A stretch of 64,000 nucleotides of DNA from Thalassotalea_B piscium_A (GCA_049347715.1 CP186339.1:3286001-3350000); one strand, 5' to 3'. Shown: positions 36,424 through 45,376, counted from the first letter of the stretch. A program made the numbers and translations. The notes: generated from the letters alone by a model not told the origin.

Positions 36424-37404
36424 CTAGGTGTCATTACTTATCACGCAGGCACCCTGATTATCGACTTTACAAACATGAACAAAACCATAGTTATTGCCAT
36501 CACTTTCCGTTTGTAGATAATGAGTGCTTAGCCAAGCAGCATATGCTTTTGCTTTAGCTTCATCATCAACAACACAAAACAAGGTTGGTCCGGAACCTGA
36601 AATCCCGACAGCTAAACTGCCTTGAGCAGTTAAATATTCTTTTGCTTCTTTAAACTTAGGTAATAAATGTTGTCGGTATGACTCTGCAACTACATCGGTA
36701 ACGACTGAAAATGCTTGCGCTTTATCATTCCGATGACAAGCATCGACAAATGTTGCTAAATTTTGACCAAAAGTGATCAAATCAGCCCGACTATATTGAG
36801 TCGGTAGCACATCGCGTGCAGCTTTAGTGGAGACTGAAATCCCAGGATAAGCCATCACATAATAACAATCGTCAAATTGTGGCAGGTTACGGCTAATAAC
36901 CTCAGGATCAGGGACCATCAATTGCATTCCCCCTAAATAACAAGGTGCAACGTTATCATAATGCAAGCTACCACTAATTTTAGCTTCCATTTCTCCCATC
37001 ATGAATAACATCTTTTTTTGGTCAAAACCCGTTTGATGATATTTTTTATAAAACTGGTTCAATGCTTCAAGTGCTGCGACAACTGAACAAGCACTAGAGC
37101 CTAACCCACTACCGACCGGCATTTTTTTATCTAAAATCAAGGCTAGTTTTACTGTTTTATTTCCAGCGTCGACCATCGCCTGATTAAATAAACCCAAACA
37201 ATGCCAAACAATATTTTCTTTGACATCTCCAGGTAATTTTTTCGCAAACTCACCCATAACGGTTAAACTATCTTCATCTGCTTCGCCAACTGTAACAACA
37301 TCACCTAACAAGGTACCGTCAATAGGTTTAACCCCTAATCCTAATACATCAAAACCAACGCTGACATTACCAATAGACGCCGGTGCAAAAACTGAAATCG
37401 ACAT
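36424..37404 (-). CDS. thrB: Homoserine kinase
   Basis: Phosphorylates homoserine. I choose ATG 37404 (protein MSISVFAPASIGN), whose A is the last base of the thrA stop (TAATG), a translational-coupling arrangement; the upstream ATG at 37422 lies inside thrA. 326 residues, with the GHMP-kinase ATP loop PVGSGLGSSACS and the C-terminal GISGSGPTLF. Confidence 0.97.
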   Translation of the reverse strand: MSISVFAPASIGNVSVGFDVLGLGVKPIDGTLLGDVVTVGEADEDSLTVMGEFAKKLPGDVKENIVWHCLGLFNQAMVDAGNKTVKLALILDKKMPVGSGLGSSACSVVAALEALNQFYKKYHQTGFDQKKMLFMMGEMEAKISGSLHYDNVAPCYLGGMQLMVPDPEVISRNLPQFDDCYYVMAYPGISVSTKAARDVLPTQYSRADLITFGQNLATFVDACHRNDKAQAFSVVTDVVAESYRQHLLPKFKEAKEYLTAQGSLAVGISGSGPTLFCVVDDEAKAKAYAAWLSTHYLQTESDGNNYGFVHVCKVDNQGACVISNDT

Positions 37405-39860
37405 TAGTGTTGTTGCTCCCATGCTAATGTTCTTAATAAATCACCGAAAACACCAGCAGCAGTCACCGCGGCTCCCGCACCATAACCTCTTAATACAAAA
37501 GGTAAAGGTTGATAGTAACGACTATGTATCGCTAACGCATTTTCGCCATCTTTAATACTATAAAGTGGATGTTCAATACCCACTGCTTCAATAGAAACCC
37601 GGCATTTTCCATCAATAATATTACCAATATAACGTAATACCTTATTTTGTGCTTTTGCCTCTGCTACTCGTTGGGAAAACACTTGATCAATTGACGTTAA
37701 ATTTGCCATAAAATTTGCAACATCACCACTTGCATCAAAACTATTCGGTAAAACCGATTCTATTTCAATGTCGGATAGCTCTAATTGCATCCCTGATTCA
37801 CGTGCCATAATTAATAACTTTCTGGCCACATCTAAACCACTTAAATCATCACGAGGATCAGGTTCAGTAAACCCATTTTCTTTAGCTATTTTAGTTGCTT
37901 CAGATAAACTCATACCTTCATCAAGTTTCCCAAATATATATGATAATGAGCCTGACAACACCCCTTCAAACTGTAGTAATTCATCACCGGCTTTAATAAG
38001 ACTTTGTAAGGTATCAATAACAGGTAAACCAGCACCTACAGTTGTTTCATATAAAAAACGACGATTGGTAGTTTGCGCGGCTTTTCTTAACGCTTGATAG
38101 TATTCCCACGAATCTGTATTCGCTTTTTTATTTGGCGTAACAATGTGGAACCCTTCTTTTAAGAAATCTACGTAACTCATTGCCAGCTTTTCATTTGATG
38201 TAGAGTCAACAAGTACGGGATTGATTAAGTGATGATCTCTAACAAACTTTTTAATATTTTCAGCAGTTACTTCAACAGGATTTTTACCAATAAGATCTTG
38301 CCAATTATCTAAGTGAATCCCCTCATCATCAAACACCATACCTTTACTATTAGCTAACCCATAAACTTTCAGCGAGATATTCTGTTCTTTTAATTTAGGT
38401 TGTTGGCGGGCGATTTGCGCGATCAATTCACTACCAACAACACCACAGCCTACTAAAAATACATCAATAGTCGGTTTGTGAGAGAAAAAGTTTTGATGGC
38501 TGACTTTCATGGCATCCGTACATTTTCTTTTTTCAATAACCACTGAGATACTGCGTTCAGATGAATCTTGAGCAATAGCAACAACATTCACTCGTGCTTG
38601 AGCTAACGAGCTAAAGAACTTAGCTGCAACCCCTTGCTGCTGATGCATTCCATCCCCGACTAAAGAAACAATCGAAAGCTCATGTTGAAGATTGATCGGT
38701 TCAAGTAAACCATTAAGCAACTCTAATTCAAACTCTTGCTTTAAACTACTCTCTGCAATTTCGGCATCTTCTGAATGAATACAAAAACTAATGCAATATT
38801 CACTCGATGACTGGCTAATTAACACTAAAGAGACATGCTCACGACTCATAGTAGCGAATACTCTACTTGCCATACCCACCATGCCTTTCATTCCAGGTCC
38901 TGAAACATTAACCATAGTTAAATTATCAAGATTTGAAATAGCTTTAACTTGTTTCTTTTGATCGTTTTCATTAGCAATTAAGGTCCCTTCGGCTTCAGGG
39001 TTACCTGTATTTTTAATTAAACAAGGGATATGGTATTGCGCGATTGGGCCAATAGTTTTCGGATGTAAAACACTCGCCCCAAAATAAGACAGCTCCATTG
39101 CTTCTTGATAAGATAAGTAATCAAGTAATGTCGCGTCTTTTATCAAACGAGGATCTGCATTATAGACGCCATCAACATCAGTCCAAATTTCACAGCATTT
39201 TGCTTGGGCACATACTGCAAGAACGGCAGCAGAATAATCCGAACCATTTCGCCCTAATGTCGTCACATTACCTTTTGTATCAGTACCAATAAAACCTGGC
39301 ATTAAAGAAATTCGATTGAGTTCACTATATTCCAATTCGAATTTATCTCTACATAAAACAAGATCCGCTAAGGCATTAAGTGACACATTGTTAGTATAAA
39401 GAAATTTTTCAGGTTCAATAAGTGAGACGGTAATATCACTCGCCCTAAATACAGAGTCTAAAATCGCAACACTTAAACGTTCACCAATACTAATAATAAT
39501 GGCACGAATATGATCAGGACAATACGACAACATTGTCGCACCTTGTAAATAACGCCCTAATTGGTGTTCCCAATTAGCAAGTACTTGCTCTACATGTTGT
39601 GCGCTGAAGTTAGGTACACTGGCAATTAAATCTTCTATAATGGTTGTAATAGCGCGATTAAAGTGAATTAAATCATTCGCCAACTTGGTTTCGTCTGAAA
39701 TATTCTCAGCCATAGCCACTAAATGATTGGTAACGCCTTGTGGAGCAGAAACCACAACTGCCACCGATGATTCTTTACTTTTATCTTTGATGATCTTTGC
39801 AACCTGCAAAAATCTATTTGCTGTTGCTAACGACGACCCACCAAATTTTAATACGCGCAT
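37404..39860 (-). CDS. thrA: Bifunctional aspartokinase I / homoserine dehydrogenase I
   Basis: 818 residues. The aspartokinase domain (about 1-295) opens with KFGGSSLA; two ACT regulatory domains lie at about 310-455 (MVNVSGPGMKGMVGMASRVF); the homoserine dehydrogenase domain (about 465-818) has the NAD(P)-binding FLVGCGVVGSELIAQI and the GVLSGSLSYIF loop. It catalyses the first and third steps of the threonine/methionine branch and is normally feedback-inhibited by threonine. It heads thrABC and is preceded by thrL and an attenuator. Confidence 0.97.
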   Translation of the reverse strand: MRVLKFGGSSLATANRFLQVAKIIKDKSKESSVAVVVSAPQGVTNHLVAMAENISDETKLANDLIHFNRAITTIIEDLIASVPNFSAQHVEQVLANWEHQLGRYLQGATMLSYCPDHIRAIIISIGERLSVAILDSVFRASDITVSLIEPEKFLYTNNVSLNALADLVLCRDKFELEYSELNRISLMPGFIGTDTKGNVTTLGRNGSDYSAAVLAVCAQAKCCEIWTDVDGVYNADPRLIKDATLLDYLSYQEAMELSYFGASVLHPKTIGPIAQYHIPCLIKNTGNPEAEGTLIANENDQKKQVKAISNLDNLTMVNVSGPGMKGMVGMASRVFATMSREHVSLVLISQSSSEYCISFCIHSEDAEIAESSLKQEFELELLNGLLEPINLQHELSIVSLVGDGMHQQQGVAAKFFSSLAQARVNVVAIAQDSSERSISVVIEKRKCTDAMKVSHQNFFSHKPTIDVFLVGCGVVGSELIAQIARQQPKLKEQNISLKVYGLANSKGMVFDDEGIHLDNWQDLIGKNPVEVTAENIKKFVRDHHLINPVLVDSTSNEKLAMSYVDFLKEGFHIVTPNKKANTDSWEYYQALRKAAQTTNRRFLYETTVGAGLPVIDTLQSLIKAGDELLQFEGVLSGSLSYIFGKLDEGMSLSEATKIAKENGFTEPDPRDDLSGLDVARKLLIMARESGMQLELSDIEIESVLPNSFDASGDVANFMANLTSIDQVFSQRVAEAKAQNKVLRYIGNIIDGKCRVSIEAVGIEHPLYSIKDGENALAIHSRYYQPLPFVLRGYGAGAAVTAAGVFGDLLRTLAWEQQH

Positions 39861-39875
39861 TTATACATCCCCTAA

Positions 39876-39912
39876 AAACAAAAAAGTCCGTAACCTTTAT
39901 GGTCACAGACTT
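39876..39912 (-). terminator. thr operon attenuator
   Basis: On the minus strand, AAGTCTGTGACC and GGTTACGGACTT form a stem with two wobble pairs and a 5-base loop, followed by TTTTTTGTTTTT, right before the thrA start. In the enteric paradigm this terminator forms when the leader peptide is translated without stalling (threonine and isoleucine plentiful). Confidence 0.88.
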
Positions 39913-39936
39913 CGATAAAATACTTTTTTTTATACG

Positions 39937-40011
39937 TCAGTCAATAACCACCAATCTTTTGAGAATGGTAGTGGTGGTAATAATGGTTAAGCGACGGATA
40001 AATAAATTCAT
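39937..40011 (-). CDS. thrL: thr operon leader peptide
   Basis: A 24-residue open frame with TTTATTGGC before its ATG. Residues 9-16 are the run TIITTTTI, a dense block of threonine and isoleucine codons, as in enteric ThrL though the flanks differ. The stop lies about 25 bases before the attenuator stem. Ribosome stalling on these codons would favour an antiterminator and expression of thrABC. Too short for most gene finders. Confidence 0.88.
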   Translation of the reverse strand: MNLFIRRLTIITTTTILKRLVVID

Positions 40012-40040
40012 GCCAATAAAATGCCCGATTTAAGATTTAG

Positions 40041-40096
40041 TGTCAACCTTTATCTATGAATAAAAGGTTATAATTTATGAATAAAACAAAGGTTAA
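40041..40096 (-). promoter_or_regulatory. Candidate thr operon promoter
   Basis: On the minus strand, TTAACC (40096-40091) and TATAAC (40072-40067) are separated by 18 bases and would start transcription about 50 bases before thrL. A perfect TTGACA is also present (40046-40041), but its matching -10 is poor and would put the start on top of the thrL ATG. The first pair is my choice; low certainty. Confidence 0.35.
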
Positions 40097-40114
40097 ATTG
40101 AATATATACTATTT

Positions 40115-41065
40115 TTATACACAACCGACAGTCTCTTCACTGACAGAAACCATATTACGTCCGGCATTTTTAGCTTTATAAAGGGCGATATCTGTATTTG
40201 AAATTAGATCTTCGTAGCGAGTATCAACAGCATCAAGCACAGCAACACCAAGACTTACAGTAACCTTAATCTTTTCACTGTTAAAATTCACTGTCATTGC
40301 TTCAATTGCACCTCTGACCCTTTCAGCAACGTCAATAGCACCACTTAAATTAGTTTCCGGTAAAATAATAGCGAACTCTTCTCCACCGTAGCGACCAAAA
40401 ATATCACACTCGCGTAAAAGTATTTTCACTTGCTTGGCCACTTCAATAAGTACAGTATCACCACCTTGATGACCAAAGGTGTCATTTAACAATTTAAAAC
40501 AATCTAGATCGAACATAATCAAAGCCAAACTGTGATCATATCGTCTTGAACGTGAAAACTCGGTTGATAAGCATTCTTCCCAATATTTCCTGTTGTATAT
40601 TTGGGTCAAGCCATCAATTTTATTTGAAAGAGCCAACTTTTCTAAAGCTGTATTTAACTTTGTTTGATAATGAAAAACATCAGTCACATCTTCAATTAAT
40701 ATACAAATGTTAGTGACAACGCCATTATTAACTATCGGTAAAAAAGTACAGTTTTGCGCCATAAACTTACTATCAGTTGTGATAGGACGAGTATGGGGTA
40801 ATTCAAATAGGTGGTGTCGTTGTTCCCAAGAACAAAATGATTGTGTATTCAGTTGGATAACACTCGACAACTTTCTTTCAAACCAGCGACGAGGTAATTC
40901 AGGGAAGACATCAAAAATACTTTGGTTAATGACGTTTTCAGTTTTTTTATTGGAATGAATCTGCAAAAAACGATTCCATATTACGATATTATAATCAAGA
41001 TCTAGGATCAAAACCCCAGTTGTTATTTTATCAACAATAGTCGCACAATAGAGATCAAGGGACAT
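40115..41065 (-). CDS. PAS-domain diguanylate cyclase of a receiver/CheC module
   Basis: 316 residues. A PAS-like domain covers about residues 8-135 (GVLILDLDYNIVIWNRFLQ), a linker helix follows, and the GGDEF domain is about 150-312. Active site GRYGGEEF is intact, with an RxxD inhibitory site (RECD) five residues before it. Its ATG is directly adjacent to the stop of the CheC-like gene, so it is coupled to it. There is no receiver of its own; the response regulator two genes upstream may act on it. c-di-GMP synthesis is the expected output. Confidence 0.92.
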   Translation of the reverse strand: MSLDLYCATIVDKITTGVLILDLDYNIVIWNRFLQIHSNKKTENVINQSIFDVFPELPRRWFERKLSSVIQLNTQSFCSWEQRHHLFELPHTRPITTDSKFMAQNCTFLPIVNNGVVTNICILIEDVTDVFHYQTKLNTALEKLALSNKIDGLTQIYNRKYWEECLSTEFSRSRRYDHSLALIMFDLDCFKLLNDTFGHQGGDTVLIEVAKQVKILLRECDIFGRYGGEEFAIILPETNLSGAIDVAERVRGAIEAMTVNFNSEKIKVTVSLGVAVLDAVDTRYEDLISNTDIALYKAKNAGRNMVSVSEETVGCV

Positions 41066-41674
41066 TTAAAAATCAGCCAAAATTCGGTCAAGTACATCGG
41101 TAATATTAATAATTGCCGATTCAGGAATCAGTAACACCATATCGCAATTAAAGGAGTAATCGGTAACTTGATACGTTATTTTAACTTTTAGTGCAAGATC
41201 CCAATGGTACGATTGCTGCTCTATATGTGCAGAAATAGCACTTTGTGAAGAAGCCAGTAACCTTGGAGCACTATAAGACATTTGATTGTCAATTTGGCTG
41301 GCAAAAACATTTAAAAACGTTGTCGTTAAGATAGAACTCAAATCAATAATTTGTTCTTCTACCGTTAACTCATCAGGTTCATAACCTAAGATATCAGCTA
41401 ACTTATTAGAATCTTTCGGTTGATAAACCAGTAAAGCTTCACCTCGAATGCCTTCATAACCAAAAAAGCCTTGGCTAACTATAGCCACAGTACTTTCAGT
41501 AGGATTTAAGGTATCGAATAAAGACTGCGAGCTAACTTGCTCAATATTTGGCACTTTCAAATGAACAAATGTATCTAAATAACGGGCTAATTGGTCACTG
41601 GCTTGGCCCATAGCGACATTAATTAACTCTTGGAGGCAATCTTGTTGATCTTCCGTTAAATTAAAATTATTCAT
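41066..41674 (-). CDS. CheC/CheX-like phosphatase family protein
   Basis: 202 residues. The N-terminal helix has the CheC-family ExxN site in LQELINVAMGQASDQLARYL. The equivalent second site reads TFLN (ILTTTFLNVFAS), lacking the Glu, so only one phosphatase site appears usable. CheC proteins dephosphorylate CheY-type receivers. It overlaps the receiver gene by four bases and abuts the GGDEF gene, so it probably tunes that receiver. Confidence 0.82.
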   Translation of the reverse strand: MNNFNLTEDQQDCLQELINVAMGQASDQLARYLDTFVHLKVPNIEQVSSQSLFDTLNPTESTVAIVSQGFFGYEGIRGEALLVYQPKDSNKLADILGYEPDELTVEEQIIDLSSILTTTFLNVFASQIDNQMSYSAPRLLASSQSAISAHIEQQSYHWDLALKVKITYQVTDYSFNCDMVLLIPESAIINITDVLDRILADF

Positions 41675-42036
41675 AGAAATCCGTGCTGTTGAAGTTCTTC
41701 AAATAACACTTCGCTTTTTACTGGCTTTTTAAGAAATGCTTTCGCACCTAACCCTAGCACTTTACTTTGCATTTCAGGTTGAATATCAGCTGAAATGACA
41801 AATACAGCAATATTGATATTGGCATCTTTTATCCCTTGCAAAACACCTATACCATCAAGGACAGGCATAGTTAGATCAAGAAATAAAATGTCAAAATTTT
41901 GGCTTGATAACAAATCTAACGCTTCTTGACCATTAACTGCTAACTCAACATTAGAAGATAAAGAGTCGGGTAAACTTCGAATTACTTGTTTACGCGCTAG
42001 ATTAGAGTCATCACAAATCAGGATCGACGAACTCAA
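41671..42036 (-). CDS. Stand-alone CheY-like response regulator
   Basis: 121 residues, one receiver domain and no output domain. The acidic pair is Asp9-Asp10 (ILICDDSN), the phospho-acceptor Asp54 is in LFLDLTMPVLDG, Ser82-like VISAD and the conserved Lys in AFLKKPV are present. No histidine kinase is nearby. It is the first gene of a three-gene unit with the CheC-like and GGDEF proteins, overlapping the next gene by four bases. Confidence 0.93.
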   Translation of the reverse strand: MSSSILICDDSNLARKQVIRSLPDSLSSNVELAVNGQEALDLLSSQNFDILFLDLTMPVLDGIGVLQGIKDANINIAVFVISADIQPEMQSKVLGLGAKAFLKKPVKSEVLFEELQQHGFL

Positions 42037-42370
42037 AATGGGTACATCCTTAAGTTATTATTATTATCACTTATAATTTACCTTAATTTTTGGCTGCTGT
42101 TAATGCGGATATAACAATTAAAAGCGTTTTTTTCATCTAACCCAGTATATTTCACATGCGTTTAGTATTAAATTTAATCACTTACCTTTCAGGTATCAAG
42201 TAATACTTAATAAAGCGGTTAATACCGTATATGAAAGTAGGCAAGAAATGAGATAAATACTTGTGATTTTCCAGCGACTATAAATGAATTTCATACATAT
42301 CCCCAATTTGTTATGAATAGTGACCAGATCACAAACAAGTTTTATGCCAAAAATTTACGCTGAAAAATAA
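42037..42370. other. Intergenic region upstream of the receiver module
   Basis: AT-rich, no gene seen. It should contain the promoter of the receiver gene and the 3' end of the ygjP transcript, but no convincing hairpin or box was found. Confidence 0.4.
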
Positions 42371-43078
42371 TTATGGTGTCCACTGAAGTTGTCGTTGATG
42401 ATCCTTCAACCATTTTTTAGCCAGACGAAAATCAGGATAATACTGTTCGACTACTTGCCAAAATTGATGACTATGGTTTAAATATTTTAAATGACTTAAC
42501 TCATGCACGATAACATAATCAACCACCCAGGTAGGCGCCATCATCAACAGGTAGTTAAATTGTATATTTCCTAAACTATTACAGCTTCCCCAACGCGCTT
42601 TATACTGCCTAATGGTAATAAGTTTAGGAATTAAAGCCATGGTTTGCGAATAACAGTTTGTTCTAGGAATAATATAATCTTGAGCTTGCTGTTTAAACCA
42701 AGATTCGAGCCTTTTTTTAATTAAATGATCTGGAATTTCGGGAATTAAACTCGGTTGAGTATTTAGCGCTTTAGTTACTTTCACAGTCAAAGTAATACTT
42801 TTTCCGTCAAAGCATGTTTGATTAACTTCTCCGCGAGTAACAACTAACGGGTATAATTTGCCTGCAAACCATATTTGACCGCCAACAGACAACTGGTTCT
42901 GAGATGCTTTATCTAGCTGTTGTTGGGATAATCTAGCTTGAATCCAAGAGGACTTATTTGACAAGAATGTTTCAATATAGCTTTTATTAATTGATAAAGG
43001 CGCACGCACAACCACTTTACCCGCAATCACTTGCAGTGAAATGGATGTTCGCTTGGTTTTAATTAATTGGTATTGCAC
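42371..43078 (-). CDS. ygjP: YgjP family M48-like metallopeptidase-fold protein
   Basis: 235 residues of the DUF45/YgjP family. The zinc motif is VIVHELSHLKYLNHSHQFW (HExxH plus a later His). RWGSCNSLGNIQFN is the other conserved block. Reported roles of the family are poorly defined; some members act on nucleotides. It starts 22 bases after yebG on the same strand and may be cotranscribed with it under LexA. Confidence 0.85.
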   Translation of the reverse strand: MQYQLIKTKRTSISLQVIAGKVVVRAPLSINKSYIETFLSNKSSWIQARLSQQQLDKASQNQLSVGGQIWFAGKLYPLVVTRGEVNQTCFDGKSITLTVKVTKALNTQPSLIPEIPDHLIKKRLESWFKQQAQDYIIPRTNCYSQTMALIPKLITIRQYKARWGSCNSLGNIQFNYLLMMAPTWVVDYVIVHELSHLKYLNHSHQFWQVVEQYYPDFRLAKKWLKDHQRQLQWTP

Positions 43079-43100
43079 TTATAAAGATAAAACCGTTGAG

Positions 43101-43418
43101 TTAAGCAACATCGCTTTCTTTACTGTCGCTTGCTAATGCCGTCACTTTTGCTGATTTAGTCTCAGCCTTCGCTTTTTTCACCGGTTTAGGTTTTTTAGCT
43201 TGTAAAGCTATCAACACATTTTCTCTATTTTGTGCCAGATAAATACTAAGCTCTTCTTGTAGTGCTTCTGACAACTCTACTGGCGCTTGTTGGAACATTT
43301 CAGCCAAGTTATCTGCCATATCTAACATTTTGTCATATTCATCAGCGGCTTTCTTGTCCATAAATGTTTCTACCTCTACACCTTTTCTTATGACGACATA
43401 TCGACTTTCTACTGCCAT
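43101..43418 (-). CDS. yebG: YebG, DNA-damage-inducible protein
   Basis: 105 residues. The N-terminal 75 match the YebG family (MAVESRYVVIRKGVEVETFM, KKAADEYDKMLDMADNLAEM), and the tail is Lys/Ala-rich. YebG is a small SOS-regulated protein of unclear biochemical role. A perfect LexA box lies 45 bases upstream of the ATG, which supports SOS control here. Confidence 0.92.
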   Translation of the reverse strand: MAVESRYVVIRKGVEVETFMDKKAADEYDKMLDMADNLAEMFQQAPVELSEALQEELSIYLAQNRENVLIALQAKKPKPVKKAKAETKSAKVTALASDSKESDVA

Positions 43419-43462
43419 TGTTTTCCCTTAATTCTCTATCAGTACAATAAATTAATTTAGCG

Positions 43463-43478
43463 CTGTATACATAAACAG
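43463..43478 (-). promoter_or_regulatory. LexA (SOS) box of yebG
   Basis: CTGTATACATAAACAG, a full match to the CTGT-N8-ACAG consensus, 45 bases before the yebG start. This is direct sequence support for SOS control of yebG and perhaps ygjP. Confidence 0.88.
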
Positions 43479-43624
43479 TAATATACGCTTATAAGCGATG
43501 ATTGCAAGTGTAAATACTGCCAGTAAACCACATTTTATTATCTGGCTAGTGGGTATAAGTATGCAAAAAATACAGACAGCTAGCCATTATTTGCGTACAC
43601 TTAAATTTATTAATTAAATTCGCC

Positions 43625-43757
43625 GAGCTATATAGGCTTCTCCTAACTTTATTGAGTTTAGGCATGCTTGTTTAGCCGTGGTTCCTATACCCTTGGGTAT
43701 AATCGACCGCCAGGGCCAAAGTGGAAACCCTTTGACCTCCCGACATTGGAAAGGTGA
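43625..43757 (+). ncRNA. Probable molybdenum-cofactor riboswitch upstream of moaA
   Basis: The 5' leader of moaA is unusually rich in structured GC segments for this genome. It has GGGCCAAAG tggaaa CCCTTTGACCT-type pairing near 43713-43738, a TATACCCTTGGGTATA hairpin at 43685-43700, and ends CTCCCGACATTGGAAAGGTG over the ribosome-binding site. Position and elements match my recollection of the Moco RNA motif, which represses moa genes when cofactor is present. Exact boundaries are approximate. Confidence 0.68.
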
Positions 43758-43758
43758 T

Positions 43759-44730
43759 ATGCTAACAGATACTCACGGACGCAAGTTTAGTTACTTGCGC
43801 CTTTCAATTACTGATGTTTGTAACTTCAGTTGCGATTATTGCTTGCCCAATGGCTATCAATGTAATTCTGATAGAAATTTTCTAACAACAACAGAAATTT
43901 CACGCATTATTGCCACATTTGCTGCATTAGGCACAAAAAAAATTCGCATCACTGGTGGCGAGCCTTCTCTAAGAAAAGATCTGCCAGAAATAATCGCGAT
44001 CGCCAAACAAACGCCAGGTGTAGAAACCGTAGCACTTACCACTAATGGCTATAAGTTATTAGATGATATTGATACTTGGTTAGATGCGGGACTGACGTCA
44101 CTCAATGTGAGCATTGATAGTTTAGATCCTCGATTGTTTAACAGCATTACCGGCCACAACAAATTACCGTATATTCTAAAAGGTATTGATAGAGCTATTG
44201 CTTTAGGCTGCACAAAAATCAAAATTAACAGTGTGTTAATGAAGTCATTCAACTACCAGCAAATGGACTATTTTTACAATTGGTTGAAAGAAACACCTAT
44301 CACCATTAGATTCATCGAGTTAATGCAAACAGGTGATAACTTGGCCTTTTTTAATCAACAACACGTCTCCGGTGCTAGTATCCAGAATGAATTGCTCGCA
44401 AACGGCTGGCAAGAAAAAAGCAGAGAACAAACGTCAGGTCCTGCCAAAGAATATTATCACCAAGATTATGCCGGTAATATTGGTTTAATTATGCCCTATA
44501 GCAAAGACTTTTGTAGTACCTGTAATCGACTGCGTATCAGTGCAGTAGGAAAATTACACTTATGCCTATTTGCTGATGAAGGGATTTCGTTAAGAGAAAC
44601 ACTGCAACAAGAAGATAGTTCAGCACTACAAGAAAAAATTATTCAATTACTTGGCGATAAAAAAGCAACTCATTTTTTACATGACAAACTGGTGGGTGCC
44701 ACGACAAATTTGGCGATGCTAGGCGGATAA
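43759..44730 (+). CDS. moaA: GTP 3',8-cyclase MoaA
   Basis: First step of molybdenum cofactor synthesis. I start at ATG 43759 (MLTDTHGRKFSYLR) with AAGGTG 5 bases upstream; a GTG 81 bases earlier would lie inside the structured leader. 323 residues. Radical-SAM cluster CNFSCDYC, C-terminal second cluster CSTCNRLRISAVGKLHLC, and the terminal GG are visible. mobA follows one base after the stop. Other moa genes are not in this window. Confidence 0.95.
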   Translation: MLTDTHGRKFSYLRLSITDVCNFSCDYCLPNGYQCNSDRNFLTTTEISRIIATFAALGTKKIRITGGEPSLRKDLPEIIAIAKQTPGVETVALTTNGYKLLDDIDTWLDAGLTSLNVSIDSLDPRLFNSITGHNKLPYILKGIDRAIALGCTKIKINSVLMKSFNYQQMDYFYNWLKETPITIRFIELMQTGDNLAFFNQQHVSGASIQNELLANGWQEKSREQTSGPAKEYYHQDYAGNIGLIMPYSKDFCSTCNRLRISAVGKLHLCLFADEGISLRETLQQEDSSALQEKIIQLLGDKKATHFLHDKLVGATTNLAMLGG

Positions 44731-44731
44731 T

Positions 44732-45313
44732 ATGTATCAAACATTAGGTGTAGTTCTTGCTGGTGGCTTATCTTCTCGAATGAAAAAGGATAAAGCAACA
44801 TTACAACGTAAACATGAAAGTATGTTGGATTTTAGCCAATCGATACTAAAAAAATGTGGTGTTGATAAAGTAGTCATCAGCGGCAATAACTATCAGATAA
44901 AAGACTCATTTAAACACTTAGGCCCCTTATCTGGTATTTTAAGTGTCATTGAACAATGTCCAACTCACTCATTATTAATAATGCCAATTGATCTACCTTT
45001 GATTGAACCAAGTACATTAAAACAATTAAAAATCATCGGGGAACTTAGTCAAAAAGCGTGCTGTTACCAAGATCATCCTTTACCTCTTTATCTCCCTGTT
45101 AATGGCTTCGTTGAAGTTTTTTTACGACAGCAACTCCATGGCGTTAAGGCTAAAGGTCCATCAATGAAACACTTATTAGCGAATATTCCTCACAAAATTC
45201 TCGCAACACCAGACCAACAGAAACTTTTTAACTGTAATACACCTAATGATTGGCGACATGCCCAAGACCTATTAGTGAAAGAAAAACCAGCAACTAAAAC
45301 AAACGTAAGTTAG
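44732..45313 (+). CDS. mobA: MobA-like molybdenum cofactor guanylyltransferase
   Basis: 193 residues. The nucleotide-binding signature reads VVLAGGLSSRMKKDKATL; the usual Gly after RM is a Lys here. LLIMPIDLPLIEP is the metal-binding DxP-type region. It would attach GMP to molybdopterin. The gene begins one base after moaA, so both are under the same leader. Activity is likely but the signature change leaves some doubt. Confidence 0.85.
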   Translation: MYQTLGVVLAGGLSSRMKKDKATLQRKHESMLDFSQSILKKCGVDKVVISGNNYQIKDSFKHLGPLSGILSVIEQCPTHSLLIMPIDLPLIEPSTLKQLKIIGELSQKACCYQDHPLPLYLPVNGFVEVFLRQQLHGVKAKGPSMKHLLANIPHKILATPDQQKLFNCNTPNDWRHAQDLLVKEKPATKTNVS

Positions 45314-45342
45314 TATAAAAGTACAGGTTTTACACATAAAAA

Positions 45343-45362
45343 AGCCCTCGTTAATGAGGGCT
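45343..45362 (-). terminator. Terminator of rmf (also faces mobA)
   Basis: AGCCCTC / GAGGGCT, 7-base stem, 6-base loop, with TTTTTT on the minus side. It ends rmf transcription, and may also help end moaA-mobA. Confidence 0.85.
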
Positions 45363-45376
45363 AACTAGACATTTTT

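Noticed and set aside
39797..40033. Plus-strand open frame across the thr leader
   Set aside because: Overlaps thrL, the attenuator and the thrA start on the opposite strand; no family resemblance.
43678..43758. GTG-initiated extension of moaA
   Set aside because: The extension lies in the structured leader and has no MoaA similarity; ATG 43759 has a good ribosome-binding site.
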